64,000 bases of DNA, taken from assembly GCA_947685225.1 (NCBI GenBank), contig CANTUV010000035.1, positions 44,144,001 through 44,208,000 of the forward strand. The letters are read 5' to 3'. How positions within the stretch are numbered: position 1 is the first letter of the stretch; every line of letters begins with the position of its first letter. This document shows positions 1 through 11,294 of this stretch, piece after piece. Origin of the DNA: Garcia nutans. Lineage: Eukaryota; Streptophyta; Magnoliopsida; Malpighiales; Euphorbiaceae. The notes under the pieces were generated by a model. It made no database searches, was not told where the DNA came from, and saw only the letters and a list, made by a program, of their open reading frames with translations. The translations under genes were made by a program, and so were the position numbers.

Positions 1-331
1 TAAGTTGCTTGGAATCTAATCTTTGAAATCAAATTTGTTAAGAGGAATAGACGTTCATATATATAAGTTAGTAGAGAAGTGCAAACCCTAGACCTTTCTA
101 TTAAGTGAATCAATATATCTGTTCAGTTTACTTTCATTGTTTTAAATTCAACTCGTTTTGTCTCCATTAGTTGTTTAGCAATTTAATTTTATTGAAACTT
201 TGTTATTTGCAAATTGATAAACAATTAGCTTATCTAGCTTCCTTGTGAGACGACCTTAAGGTGTTCACCAAAATACTACAGCAGCCTCGTATACTTGCGA
301 GTGTAGTTCTAGTAGTGTTTATTGGAGCAAA
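1..331 (+). mobile_element. 3' end of an Athila-like LTR (A2), cut by the window edge
   Basis: These bases match the last 330 or so bases of the A-element LTR (compare about 2340-2671), including the stretch with 'gtgcaaaccctagacc' and 'tcgtatacttgcgagtg'. The match ends in 'gagcaaaaca', like the LTR terminus of A. It abuts a Tekay-type LTR fragment directly, so a second Athila-like copy probably inserted there. Its target duplication cannot be tested because the other end lies outside the window. Confidence 0.7.
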
Positions 332-952
332 ACAGCAGTGACACGCCCATGTCACTGAGCATGTCAAAGCTTTAGTGTTGTGGGTTTAGGGCACGGTCAG
401 GGACATGCCCGTGTTGTTAAGCGTGTCAAGTGTAGAGTTTTCCCTAGATAGTTCTCTTCCTTATTTTCTTACATGTATCCCTAATTGAGTGTGTATGATC
501 ACCTTTGGATTAGGTTTTGAAGAGAATTGAGTTACCCTAGCCATGGTTTGAGGGATGTCTTGGAAGAGGAAGTTGATAGAGTGGTGTTGTTGCTTTAAGA
601 GGTAAGTACAAACTTTGAATGATTGCATACATTTAAATGACATTGAGACTTAACACATTTAGTGGAGAAATGTGTTAAGTTAATTGATATATTATGGATG
701 AATGAATTATATATTATGATATGCATGATGTGAATTATGTTGATGTATCAATGCAATTGAGTAATGTGTTGTACATGAAAAGAAATGTTGAATAAAATGA
801 TATGATATGTGAATACATAATGTAACAAATTGATATTGATACAAAAGAGAAGACTGAGAAAAGATGAGAAAAATGAGGATATAATAAGGCAATGAGCCTA
901 GTCGATTATGCGAAATAAAATGAGAAATGAATTGTGAAAGAAAATGATAATG
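332..952 (+). mobile_element. Left part of split Tekay-type LTR C
   Basis: The sequence is colinear with the B-element LTR from about 12226 to 12950: the 'gacacgcccatgtcactgag' stretch, a 'ttaccctag' box and 'gaggtaagtac' are shared. It stops at the AGATA target site of element A and resumes at 20059. The first 930 bases or so of this LTR type are absent because A2 lies there instead. Confidence 0.75.
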
Positions 953-957
953 AGATA
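953..957 (+). repeat. Left target-site duplication AGATA of element A
   Basis: AGATA directly precedes the TGTTTTATTAG start of the 5' LTR. The same five bases follow the GCGCAACA end of the 3' LTR at 20054-20058. Confidence 0.9.
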
Positions 958-2671
958 TGTTTTATTAGTTTTTGTCATAGAATTGTGCCTTATTTATTAT
1001 GATAATTATTGTTTTCTTTAGGTATTTTGGTAGTCTCAATCTATTTATTTAGTGTTTTCATTAATTTTGGTAGTTTTAATTTATTTCAGTGTTTATGTCA
1101 TTTTTGTTCTAGTTTTTAGTGTGGTGTTTATGTGTTGTTGGTTAATGTTTATTTGATTCTTGTTTAAAGTTTGTTTAAGTGTTTGTTTTAGGTTAATATG
1201 CAAATTGTTTCCTTGGAAGAAAGAGTAGCATGAAGCAAAGGGCAAAACCAAGGAACCAAGAGAGTGGAAGGAAAATTCAGGCAGTGACTGACACACTCAG
1301 AGGACACGGCCAAGTCACTGGCCGTGTCACATGACACACCCAGAAGACTTGGCCGTGTCCCATATTAAGCCAAGGAAGAAGATCACAAAGAAAGAAGAGC
1401 AAAGAACAAAGAGTTAGTAGGTGACACACCCCGGGGACACGGCCAAGCCACTGGTCGTGTCCCTCCAAAAGCATCAAACACGACCAAGCTCACCCAAGCT
1501 TGGCCGTGTCACTCTTAACTCCAAAGAAGAAGAGATGAAAATCACACAAAAGCGGACACAGTCAGTAGACACGACCAAGCCATTGGCCGTGTCACATGAC
1601 ACGGCCAGGAGCTTGGTCGTGTCACTCCATGGACTAAAGGAGCGGAGTTTTAAGCGAGGTTTTGTATAAATAATATGATTAGGGTTTTATTCGTGTGAGA
1701 TTAGAGAAATCTTGATCAGCCGTGGGAGATTAGAGAGATCTGGATCATCCGTCAGAGATTAGCTTTAGGTTTCCAATTTTATTTGCTTTGAGATTTTGAT
1801 TACACTTTGATTCAAATAGTCTAGATTAAATCTATTTTAGCCATTGCAACATTCTTCTAGCAAAGATCTGATCAAGAGATTCTTCAGGAGCTTAAGGGAG
1901 TTTGCAATTTGGTTTTGTTCTCAAACTTTATCTCTTAAATTTCTTTGGAATTGTATTCATGAATTCTATTATGTCTAAACTGATTTCTTTGAATTTTAAT
2001 GAGATGAATATGTTTGATAACATCATTATGAACTAATTTGATCTAGTCTAGGGTTTGTATGGATCTACTATGATTGTATGAATTGGTTATTGCTCTTAAC
2101 TTAATTATTTCTTTAGCCTTGATTGAATGGAATTATTGTTAATATATAATTGATTGGCCACCAATTATGTGTTTAAGTTATTAGATGAAGGATTGAGAGA
2201 TGAAATCTAATGCTGGAACAATTCAATTAGGGACTTAGGTGAATTAGAAATATAACCTAAGAAAAGGATTATTTCAATTGTAACAAGATTATTTGAAAAA
2301 GGTTTGAACACGAGAGCTTATTTCCTTGATTCGATTAATTAAGTTGCTTGAGATCTAATCTTTGAAATTAAGTTGGTTGAGAGGAATAACCGTTCATACA
2401 TATAAGTTAGTAGAGAAGTGCAAACCCTAGACCTTTCTAATAAGTGAATCAATATATCAGCTCAGTTTACTTTTATTGTTTTAAACTCCAATTGATCTGT
2501 TTTCATTAGTTGTTAGCAATTTAAATTTATTATAATTTGTTATTTGCAACCTGATAATCAATTAGCTTATTTAGCTTCCTTGAGAGATGACCTTGGGGTG
2601 ATCACCTTTGCTACAACAATCTCGTATACTTGCGAGTGACGCTTATAGTAGAACTTAATTCGAGCACAATA
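958..2671 (+). repeat. 5' LTR of element A
   Basis: It starts TGTTTTATTAG and ends GCACAATA, where the 3' copy keeps GCGCAACA. It contains an array of 'gacacggcc'/'ggccgtgtc' inverted motifs at about 1300-1640. It is roughly 30 bases longer than the 3' copy because of one extra motif unit near 1600. Short open frames inside it are only readings of that repeat. Confidence 0.9.
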
Positions 2672-2677
2672 AGTTTT

Positions 2678-2695
2678 TGGCGCTGCTGCCGGGAA
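2678..2695 (+). promoter_or_regulatory. Primer-binding site of element A (tRNA-Asp type)
   Basis: TGGCGCTGCTGCCGGGAA lies six bases after the LTR end. It resembles the TGGCGCCGTTGCCGGGGA site complementary to the tRNA-Asp 3' end that Athila-type elements use, with a few substitutions. Confidence 0.75.
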
Positions 2696-2801
2696 AGCTA
2701 ATTGGCGAAATTGTTTATTAGCATAGATATTTTTAATTATTTTTCATTGTTTACTTTTTATTTTATTTGTCTTTTGCTTTTAATAATTTCTTTTTCCAGA
2801 A

Positions 2802-4484
2802 ATGTTGTTTATGCAAGGCAGGAGATCACTTGGAGGAGAGCTATACCCAGTCATTCCAGAAATTCAGAGAGTGAAAAGGAGTAGAGAAGAGTTTGAACTG
2901 TACATTGGATTTGATACAGAGGAGGATACTTCTGATTTTGCGTCGGATACTACACAATCTACCAATATGGGAGAAGAGAGGCAAAGAACTATGAGGGACT
3001 TTGCTAGACCTGTCATCGGAACTTCCACATCTTGTATAAGATTGACGGATGCAGCAAGAAATTATGAGTTGAAGAACATCCATTACAACATGCTGCCATC
3101 ATTCTATGGAGTTCCAAATGAAGATCCTTTGAACTTTATTCGGGATTTCTATTCCACCCTCAACACTTTTCCATTGGGAGGACTAACAGAGGACCAGTTG
3201 AGGATGAGATGCTTTCCGTATACATTGAAGGATCGGGCAAAGAGCTGGCTTATGATGTTGCTTGAAAATTCTTTGACAACTTGGGAGCAAGTTTATAACA
3301 AATTTATGGGCAAATTTTACTCACATCAGAAGACAACAGAATTGAGAGGGAAGATAGCTACATTCTCTCAATTTGAAGGAGAGCCATTTCATGAGGCTTG
3401 GGACAGGTTTAAGATGTTATTGATCCAGTGTCCACATCATCACTACCCACTTCAACTTCTGAATCAGTTTTTCTATGATGGTCTAACCCAGCAATTTCAG
3501 AACACTGTTGATAACGCAGCTGGGGGAGCTATGGGAGAAAAGACAGCTGATGAAACTTATGAAATTTTTGAAATGTTAGGAGCTAATTCTCAACAAAAAA
3601 GTGTAAGAGGAAGAAGTAAAGGGGTGAATCAACTGGAAGCCAATAGTGAGATGGTCAATCAAATAGCTGAATTGACAAGGCAAGTGCAGATGTTGAACAT
3701 GAAGAATAATACCTCTTCATCCACTTAAGAAGTGTGTGGAATTTGTGGGACTTTTGGGCATGGAGCAAATATATGCCCCTCTGCATATGAGACTTATGGA
3801 ACTGAAGCTGATCAAGTCAATGCTATGGGGGGATATCAACCAAGGGCCCAGAATGATCCTTACTCCAATACTTACAATCCTGGATGGCAGAATCATCCAA
3901 ATTTTTCCTGGGCAATAAATAACTCTCAACAACCTTTCCATTTGCTCCAGAGACAAAACCAACAGCAGGGTCAATCTTCAAATCAAGTGCAGCCTAAGAG
4001 AGAGAGTTTGGAGGACAGTTTACAGGCCTTTATCCTAGTCAGTGCTAAGAATCAAGAGATGACTAACAAAAGGCTAGATTCATTAGAAGCATCTTTTAAG
4101 AAAGTGGAGACCCAAGTGGGACAACTTGCACAACATATGCAGATTCAATAAAAAGGGAAATTTCCAAGTCAACCTGAGCAGGCACAATCAGTGACTGTGC
4201 TTAAAAGTGGCAAGGTAATAAATAATAATGTTGAAAATAATTCTGTGAATGCAGGTGATCAAGAGAACAAAAAGGAAGGAGAACCAGAGAACAAAGGTGC
4301 TGGAGAAAGATCAATGGAGAAATCCCCTTCAGCAGATTTACACAAGGCAAGTAATCCTTACCGGCCACCTATTCCATTCCCCAGCAGGTTGAAGAATGAT
4401 AAACAAGATAAGCAATTTTCGGACATCTTCAACATGCTGTCCAAGCTAAGTATTAACTTACCCTTACTTGAAGTTTTGATATAA
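2802..4484 (+). pseudogene. gag: Athila-type gag, broken by two nonsense codons
   Basis: One continuous frame starts at ATG 2802. It encodes a retrotransposon gag core at about residues 95-250, with a 'SFYG' stretch and a later 'LKDRAKSWL' motif. After the stop at 3726-3728, the same frame gives a CCHC zinc knuckle (C-x2-C-x4-H-x4-C) at about 3735-3776. A second stop lies at 4149-4151. After it, the same frame continues into the proline-rich linker that normally precedes the protease in Athila-type elements. The protein would bind and package element RNA. It ends at the element B junction, where the frame runs nine bases into sequence identical to B's LTR. The two in-frame stops make it non-functional as read. 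Confidence 0.85.
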
Positions 4485-4773
4485 TTGTTGTTTTAATTGG
4501 ATTTAATGAATGTGTGTTTAATTGGAAAGAGAAAAGAAGTGAAGAGAGAGTGTATATGTTGTATATATATAGTGATATATACAACATATACAAGTCAAAT
4601 GTGAAGTCAAAAGATGATTAATTGATGATTTTTAAATTAATTAAGTTAATTAAGTGGGACTTGAGTGAGTGGAAGTGGATGGAGATATTTAGAGTATTTT
4701 AATATTAAATGCTTGGAGGAGAGGGTTTTGAGGAAAGAGAAGGTTGAGTGTTTGACTTTATTTTCTTTCCTTA

Positions 4774-4794
4774 AGTTAATTGAGGGTTTTGAGC
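4774..4794 (+). other. Templated filler at an internal LTR deletion
   Basis: The filler reads as two pieces, 'aagttaatt' and 'gagggttttgag'. Longer versions of both occur just upstream in the same LTR, near 4642-4651 and 4731-4742. Copied filler of this kind is a mark of repair by microhomology-mediated, template-switching end joining. Confidence 0.7.
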
Positions 4795-5515
4795 CTTGAA
4801 CACGCCCATGTTGTTGGACATGTCAATGTTTCTGGGAAACAGAATGTATTACACGTTCAGTGACACGCCCGTGGTTCTGAGCATGTCAAAGCTTATGTGT
4901 TGTGAGTTTAGGGCAGGGTCAGGGACATGCCCGTGTTGTTGAGCATGTCATGTGTAGAGTTTGCCCTAGTTATACCTTAGTCTTCTTATCTCATTTGTAT
5001 TATTCCTTTTTGGATTAGGTTGTGAAGAGTTTGAGTTACCCTAATCCAAGTATTGAATGATTCCTGGAAGAAGAGTTTAGTGTTTTGTATGAGTTGCTTT
5101 TGGAGGTAAGTACAAGCTACATAGTTGCATGCATTTATATGATTTTGATACTTAACATGTTTGATTGTACATATGTTAAGTAATTGATTACATTGTTACT
5201 TCATGTGATAAATGTTATGATTGGTATAATGTGAATTGATTAATGTAAATTGAGAGATAATGAGATGATTGAGGCATGTTTGCCTAGATGATATGCAATG
5301 CAATTGATGATATATATATATACTCTCTTGTTGAGATATGGAGCCATGGTTGTTGGCTAAAATGATAAGGATGCTAATGAGATGATTAAGGCATGCTTGC
5401 CTAAGTGATGATGAGTAAATGAGAATGAAATTGATAATGAAATAATTAATGAATTGTGTGGCTAATGTGTTATTCCATTTTTAGAGTTTTGTTGTTGGTG
5501 GCATGCCTATGGTAA

Positions 5516-5748
5516 CAATCTCTTGAAGTTAGGTTGGGCTTGATCCTTGAAGCCAAGTTGGGTTGAAGTTTAACATGTTTTGCTCCCCTTGAAGCTTGGT
5601 TGGGTCTAGTCCTTGAAGCCTAATTGAGATGTTACAACCCTTGAAGCTAGGTTGGGTTTGGTTCTTGAAGCCAAGTTGGGTTGATACTTAGCATGCTTTG
5701 TTCCCCTTGAAGCTTGGTTGAACTTAAATCCTTGAAGCCTAGTTGGGA
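5516..5748 (+). repeat. Tandem 'CTTGAAGC' repeat in the B LTR, also at 13016-13244
   Basis: The core 'cttgaagcc(t)a(g/a)(g/t)ttgggtt' recurs eight times or so. The stretch is also a roughly 120-base segment duplicated in tandem. The related LTR C carries a different repeat ('gaaaagaccgggt') at the matching place, 20138-20300. Confidence 0.7.
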
Positions 5749-6447
5749 TAATGATAATGATAAATGTGATAATTAAACCAAAACATTAACTCTGAAAGTT
5801 GAATGGTATATTAGTGTCTTTGGGCCAATGCTTGTCTTTGTTTTTAATGTGATTCTTGAATGGTGAAACCAATGAATAATGAGATTGATTATAATGCATA
5901 AATATGTTATTGAGAATGAATGTTTGATATGACATTAAGCAAAGTAAAATGTTAAGGTATAACATTCTTTTGGATGGTGTATGGACTTGATTGTGAGACA
6001 TTGGCATTACATCAAAACATAATATTATTGTAGTTGTACCACTAAGCCGTTGGCTTAGCGTGATTATGATTTATCTCGCAGGTGACAGGGAAGAACCGGA
6101 GAGTTCCTCTAGGCCTAGTAGAATCTAGATCTTGAGGAGTTGATAGTGGAGCTTAAAGATCAAAGACATACTGCCAGACATGTATATATTTTATGTTTTG
6201 TAAAATTTGAGTTTTGATGTTTATGTATTTGGAAATATTTGTAATATTTTCCGCTGCGTTTTGAATAAACATTTTATCTTTAGTGTTTTATAATACAATT
6301 TAAATGTTTTAAATTGGTTCATATTATCGTAAAAGAATTGAGTTGTTTGGTTATTAAACCGTGCATTTGTATATTCAGTATATGTATATTACGATCGTAA
6401 TAGCATGCTGTGTATGTATACGGGGTATAGGAGTGTTACAATTGTTT

Positions 6448-6460
6448 TGGTATCAGAGCC
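6448..6460 (+). promoter_or_regulatory. Primer-binding site of element B (initiator tRNA-Met)
   Basis: TGGTATCAGAGCC lies seven bases after the 5' LTR end. It is the standard complement of the plant initiator tRNA-Met 3' end used by chromoviruses. Confidence 0.9.
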
Positions 6461-6609
6461 TAGGTTTGAGATTCTCAACCTAGGTCAATTGTAAGAAAAA
6501 GAATATTTTGATTTTTAAAGTGGGTTTTTGAGTAAAATACATGTTTTGGTATGGCAGTCTTTGATCTTTAATGAGGAATATTCTGCTGTGTTTGCAGATG
6601 TAGGTAGTA

Positions 6610-7860
6610 ATGGAGTCCCATTTACGTCAGACTGTAGAAGGAAGTGCTGAGAGTGTAGCTCCAGGAGAGAGTAGAGATGGAGCTAGAGTTGATAGAATTA
6701 GTGAAGCACCTATTTCTGTGCCAGAGAGATCAACTGCAGAGGAGGCTCCGCCGGGTTGGTTAAGGCAAGTGATAGAACTATTGAGGCCAGCTTCAGTGCA
6801 GCCTCAGGTGCCAGTAAGACATTATGATAAGTTGAGAAAATATGGGGCTGAGGATTTCTTGGGCACTACTGATCCTGCAGTGGCTGAGCAGTGGTTGGAC
6901 AAAGTGCAGAGGATATTCATCTGGTTGCAAGCTACTTCAGATGAGAAATTTGACTATGCCAGATCCCTCCTACAGAAGATGCCTATGACTGGTGGAAGAC
7001 GGTTCCTCATGCCATGGATGATCCACCTACACTATCTTATAGTGATTTTCTGAGGGAGTTCGAGTAGAAATATACTCCGAGGGAGTATAAAGATATTAAG
7101 AAGATGGAATTCTTGAATTTGAGGCAAGACAACCGGACGGTGACAGAATATGAGATTGAGTACATCTGGTTGAGTCGCTATGCTGGGGGAATTATCTCTG
7201 ATGAAATAGATTGGTGCAGAAGATTTGAGGAGGGATTGAGGCCCTCTATCATGTGAATTGTGGCTGGTTCTCGATACCAGGATTTCTCTCAGTTCGTTGC
7301 AGCAGCTAGAAGTGTTGAGAGAGCACAGAGCATTGCAGCAGCTGCTTCTGAGGAGGAGACTAGAGTAAGGAGACCCCAGTTTGAGGAAGGGTCTTCATCT
7401 GTGAAGAGGGGTAGAGGAAGTTTTGTTCCTAGGATCAGTAGGAGTCAGTGGCAGTCAGGCAGATCAGTGCAGTATCAGAGACAGAGGCCGAGACCGATAG
7501 TCTCTGTAGTTATTGCCCCGACCCCAGTAGTTCAGAGGTCTACTCCACCTGTATGTGTTCACTGTGGTAGGCTCTATGGGGGTGCTTGTTGGAAGACTAG
7601 TGTATCCGGAGTATGCTTTAAATGTGGGTCACCAGATCATTTTATTAAAGATTGCCCGGAGATGCAAAATGATAGGCAAACAGATACTGCAGTTTCTCGA
7701 CCCAGTGTCAGCAGAGGTGGTCGAGGGGGGCAGAGGTTTCAGTAGGGGTGGTAGACCCGGGTTTAGTCAGAGATGAGGATCTTTATCCAGAGGCAGTAGG
7801 CCAGATGAGGCCAGATCTTCTCAGAGGGTATATGTGATGCAGAGGTAGCCAGATGCTTCA
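6610..7860 (+). pseudogene. gag: Chromovirus B gag, several frameshifts and stops
   Basis: ATG 6610 opens a frame whose first 125 residues or so read as a Tekay-type gag, with 'DFLGTTDPAVAEQWL' at about residues 84-98. Near 6970 the frame shifts. The continuation in another frame carries a nonsense codon near 7055 and another near 7255. It then encodes a basic, Ser/Arg-rich segment and a CCHC zinc knuckle (C-F-K-C-x4-H-x4-C) at about 7617-7655. A further frameshift near 7710 returns to the frame used by the protease, with stops near 7775 and 7848. The product would be the nucleocapsid protein, but no full reading frame remains. Confidence 0.85.
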
Positions 7861-9186
7861 GCAGTTATAGCGGGTACATTTTCTTTATTTGGCATTTCAG
7901 TACTTGCTTTGATTGATCCAGGATCTACTCATTCATACAATAGTGCATCTATCTTGCCTGTGTCTGAATTGCATTCAGAGTCCTTAGGATTTGATGTCTT
8001 AGTGACAAATCCTTTAGGACATAGTGTTGTGGTGAGTAAGGTGCATCGTGATAGTGCTATTGTGGTGCAAGGTGAGGGGTTTCTTGGTGATTTAATTGAA
8101 ATGCCTTTTAAAGAATATGATTTAATCTTAGGCATGGATTGGTTGTCTAAGCATGGAGCTGTGGTAGATTGTCAAAAGAAGTGTGTCACCTTGAGAACCA
8201 GTGGGGGTAGGAGTGTGATGGTATCTAGTGAGCAGAGACAACTTGCGTCTTTGTTTGTATCGGCTGTATCAGCTAGAAGGTTGATTAGAAAGGGGTGTGA
8301 TGCTTATCTTGCTCATGTGGTGGATACTAGAATAGTGAGTTCTCAACTTGATAGTATACCCACAGTTGCAGATTTTCCAGATGTGTTTCCTGAGGAGTTG
8401 CCAGGGTTACCCCCTAAGAGAGAGGTTGAGTTTGGTATCGATTTGTTGCCTGGTACCACTCCCATCTCTATCACTCCTTATCGAATGGCACTAGCTGAAC
8501 TGAGAGAATTGAAGGTGCAGTTACAGGAGTTATTGGATAAAGGGTTTATTCGCCCTAGTGTTTCTCCATGGGGAGCCCCTGTTTTGTTTGTGAAGAAGAA
8601 GGATGGTACTATGAGATTGTGCATCGATTATAGGCAATTGAACAAAGTGACTATCAAGAATAAGTATCCTTTACCTAGAATTGATGATCTCTTTGATCAA
8701 TTAAAGGAAGCATCAGTGTTTTCCAAGATTGATTTTAGATCAAGATACCATCAGTTGAGGGTTAGAGCTGAAGATGTTCCTAAGACAGCTTTCCACACAA
8801 GATATGGGCATTATGAGTTCTTGGTGATGCCTTTTGGATTGACAAATGCACCTGCAGCTTTCATGGATTTGATGAATAGGGTGTTTAGGCCCTATCTGGA
8901 TCAGTTTGTGGTAGTTTTCATCGATGATATTTTGGTGTATTCACGTAATAAGGAGGAGCATGACAAGCATCTACGGATTGTATTGCAGATCTTGAGAGAG
9001 AAGCAGTTGTATGCTAAGCTGTCGAAGTGTGAATTTTGGCTTGACCAAGTTACTTTTCTGGGTCATATAGTTTCAGCAAATGGTATAAGAGTCGATCCAA
9101 GTAAAGTTGAAGCAATTTTGAATTGGAGTCCACCAAAGTCTGTAACTGAAGTTAGAAGTTTTCTGGGTTTCGCAGGCTATTATTGA
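7861..9186 (+). pseudogene. pol: Chromovirus B protease and reverse transcriptase, cut by a stop
   Basis: The frame enters a retropepsin-like domain with active site D-P-G-S-T-H-S at about 7915 and the flap-side motif 'ILGMDWL' at about 8126. A linker with 'FPDVFPEELPGLPP' follows. The RT runs from about 8430 with 'WGAPVLFVKKKDG', then 'CIDYRQLN' and the catalytic F-I-D-D box at about 8919-8930. A TGA at 9184-9186 interrupts the conserved 'GYYRRF' block where an arginine codon is expected, consistent with a CGA-to-TGA change. The same frame continues after the stop. RT would copy the element RNA after the tRNA primer anneals. Confidence 0.9.
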
Positions 9187-9768
9187 CGGTTTGTGAAAGG
9201 CTTCTCTTTGATAGCTACTCCACTCACCAGATTGCTTTGGAAGGGAGTTAGATTTGTGTGGACGGATCAGTGTCAAGCTAGCTTTGAGCAGTTGAAAGAA
9301 ATGTTGACTCAAGCACCTGTTCTTACTTTACCCGTGGAAGATAAACCATATGTGATTTATAGTGATGCTTCACATAATGGTTTAGGGTGTGTTTTGATGC
9401 AAGAGGGTAAAGTCATAGCTTATGCTTCTCGGCAGTTGAAGCCGCATGAGCTTAATTATCCGACTTATGATTTGGAGTTGGCAGCTATAGTGTTTGCTTT
9501 GAAGATTTGGCGACATTACTTGTATGGGGAGAAATGTTTTATCTTTACGGATCATAAAAGTTTGAAATATTTGGGTGTTCAGAAGGAGCTGAATCTTCGG
9601 CAAAGGCGATGGTTAGAACTGATTAAAGACTACGACTGTTTGATTGATTATCATCCTGGCAAGGCGAATGCAGTTGCTGATGCCTTGAGTAAAAAATCTT
9701 TGGCGGGTTTGACTTTTTATTCACTCTCGTTGCTTGTTGAGTTGAGAGCGTTGCATGCTAGTTTTTAA
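9187..9768 (+). pseudogene. pol: Chromovirus B RNase H region
   Basis: This is the same frame as the RT. It carries the RT connection region, then an RNase H-like domain with a first acidic motif 'YSDAS' at about 9358-9372, an E-containing helix with 'ELAAIVFAL', 'FTDHKSL' at about 9544-9564 and the terminal 'ADALS' motif at about 9676-9690. It ends at a TAA (9766-9768), after which the same frame continues into the integrase. RNase H would degrade the RNA strand during reverse transcription. Confidence 0.88.
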
Positions 9769-11248
9769 GTATGTGATGATGGAGCATTATTGGCTCAGCT
9801 GCAATTGAGACCAGTATTGTTGGATCAGATAAAGGAGGCTCAACTGGCGGATGAGAAAATTCAGAAGATTGTATCAGATTGCCGATATGGGGTGAGCCGA
9901 GATTTCTATGTAAAAAATGATGGTAGTATTTGGTTCAAGGATAGGTTGTGTGTTCCTGATGATGATAGTTTGAGAAATATTATTTTAGAAGAAGCACACC
10001 AATCAGTTTTTGCTATGCATCCGGGTAGTACAAAGATGTATCATGATTTGAAATAGCATTACTGGTGGTCTGGTATGAAGAGAGACATAGTTGAATTTGT
10101 ATCTAAGTGTCTCACTTGTCAAAGGGTGAAAGCTGAGCATCAAGTTCCAACAGGGTTGCTTCAACCTTTAACAGTGCCTGAATGGAAATGGGAGAGAGTA
10201 ACAATGGATTTCGTATCTGGTTTGACATTGACTAAGAAGAAGCATGATGCTATCTGGGTGATTGTTGATCGATTGACAAAAACAGCTCATTTTCTTCCAG
10301 TTAGAATGGACTATTCTCTTGAGAGACTGGCTGAACTGTATATTAAATGAGATAGTAAAGTTGCATGGAGTCCCAATTTCTTTAGTGTCTGATCGAGATC
10401 CCCGGTTTACTTCGAGGTTTTGGAAGAGTTTATATGGGGTTTTGGGTTCTCGATTGCACTTTAGTACTGCTTTTCATCCGCAGACAGATGGGCAGTCAGA
10501 GAGAGTGATACAAATTATTGAGGATATGTTGAGGAGTTGTGTCATTGATTTCTCTGGAAGTTGGGACAGATTTTTGCCACCTGTGGAATTTGCTTACAAC
10601 AACAGTCATCAATCTAGTATCGGTATGGCACCATTTGAGGCATTATATGGTAGAAGATGTAGAATGCCTCTGTGTTGGAATGAACTTGGAGAAGGCAAAC
10701 TAATTGGTCCTGATTTGGTTAAAGAGACTAAAGAAAAAGTGAAGATAATTCGGGATCGATTAAAAGCAGCTTCAGACCGACAGAAATCTTATTCAGACTT
10801 AAAAAGGAGAGACATAGAGTTTGGTATTGGAGATAAAGTATTTTTAAAAGTGTCTCCTTGGAAGAAGATTTTAAGATTTGGTCGAAAAGGGAAACTGAGT
10901 CCTCGTTTTATTGGTCCGTATGAAGTGTTAGAAAGAATTGGGCCAGTTGCTTATTGTCTTGCTTTGCCACCTGAGTTGGATAGAATTCATAATGTATTCC
11001 ATGTTTCTATGTTGCGGAGGTACAGATCAGATCCATCTCATATCTTGCCAGTTGAATCTATTGAGGTGAGTTCGGACCTGACATTTGAAGAAGAACCAGT
11101 TGCTATTTTGGCACATGAAGTGAAAGAGTTGAGACATAAGCAAGTACCACTAGTGAAGGTTCTTTGGAAGAATCATGGTAGAAAAGATGCAACTTGGAAG
11201 AGTGAGCAAGCAATACGAGATCAATATCCTCAATTGTTTCAGACTTAA
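9769..11248 (+). pseudogene. pol: Chromovirus B integrase with C-terminal chromodomain
   Basis: The frame gives an HHCC zinc-binding domain: His pair near 9994-10022 and C-L-T-C near 10111. A TAG at 10054-10056 interrupts it. The catalytic core starts with 'MDFVSGL' at about 10204. A one-base frameshift near 10340 moves to a second frame, which carries 'SDRDPRF' and the catalytic Glu in 'ERVIQIIEDML' (about 10502-10534). Next come 'GPYEVLERIGPVAY' and the 'HNVFHVSMLRR' block. The last 60 residues or so form a chromodomain-like module with 'VKVLWKNH' and 'ATWKSEQAI', as in Tekay/Del elements, where it is thought to steer insertion to marked chromatin. One stop and one frameshift disable it. 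Confidence 0.9.
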
Positions 11249-11280
11249 TATCAGGTAATTTCGAGGATAAAATTTCTTTT

Positions 11281-11294
11281 TAGAGGGGGAGAAT
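11281..11294 (+). promoter_or_regulatory. Polypurine tract of element B
   Basis: The near-pure purine run TAGAGGGGGAGAAT sits directly against the TGTAATATCCC start of the 3' LTR, the expected site for plus-strand DNA priming. Confidence 0.85.

Larger units (their letters stand above)
4470..6440 (+). repeat. 5' LTR of element B, truncated at its start and internally deleted
   Basis: It lacks the first 24 bases of the intact copy (11295-11318). It also lacks about 669 bases equivalent to 11622-12290, replaced by 21 bases of filler (4774-4794). The rest is colinear with the 3' LTR; I count about 25 mismatches in about 1.96 kb. It ends GTGTTACA. Confidence 0.9.

Noticed and set aside
1421..1669. 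Open frame of 82 codons in the A LTR (similar ones at 18832-19050 and 15119-15529)
   Set aside because: It is the translation of the 'gacacggccaag' repeat, with no start context and no conservation beyond the repeat.
3736..3974. Overlapping frames on both strands within gag of A
   Set aside because: They are shadows of the gag frame, which alone carries the zinc knuckle.
5786..6007. 73-codon minus-strand frame present in both B LTRs (also 13283-13504)
   Set aside because: Its recurrence is due to the LTR duplication; there is no gene-like composition or domain.
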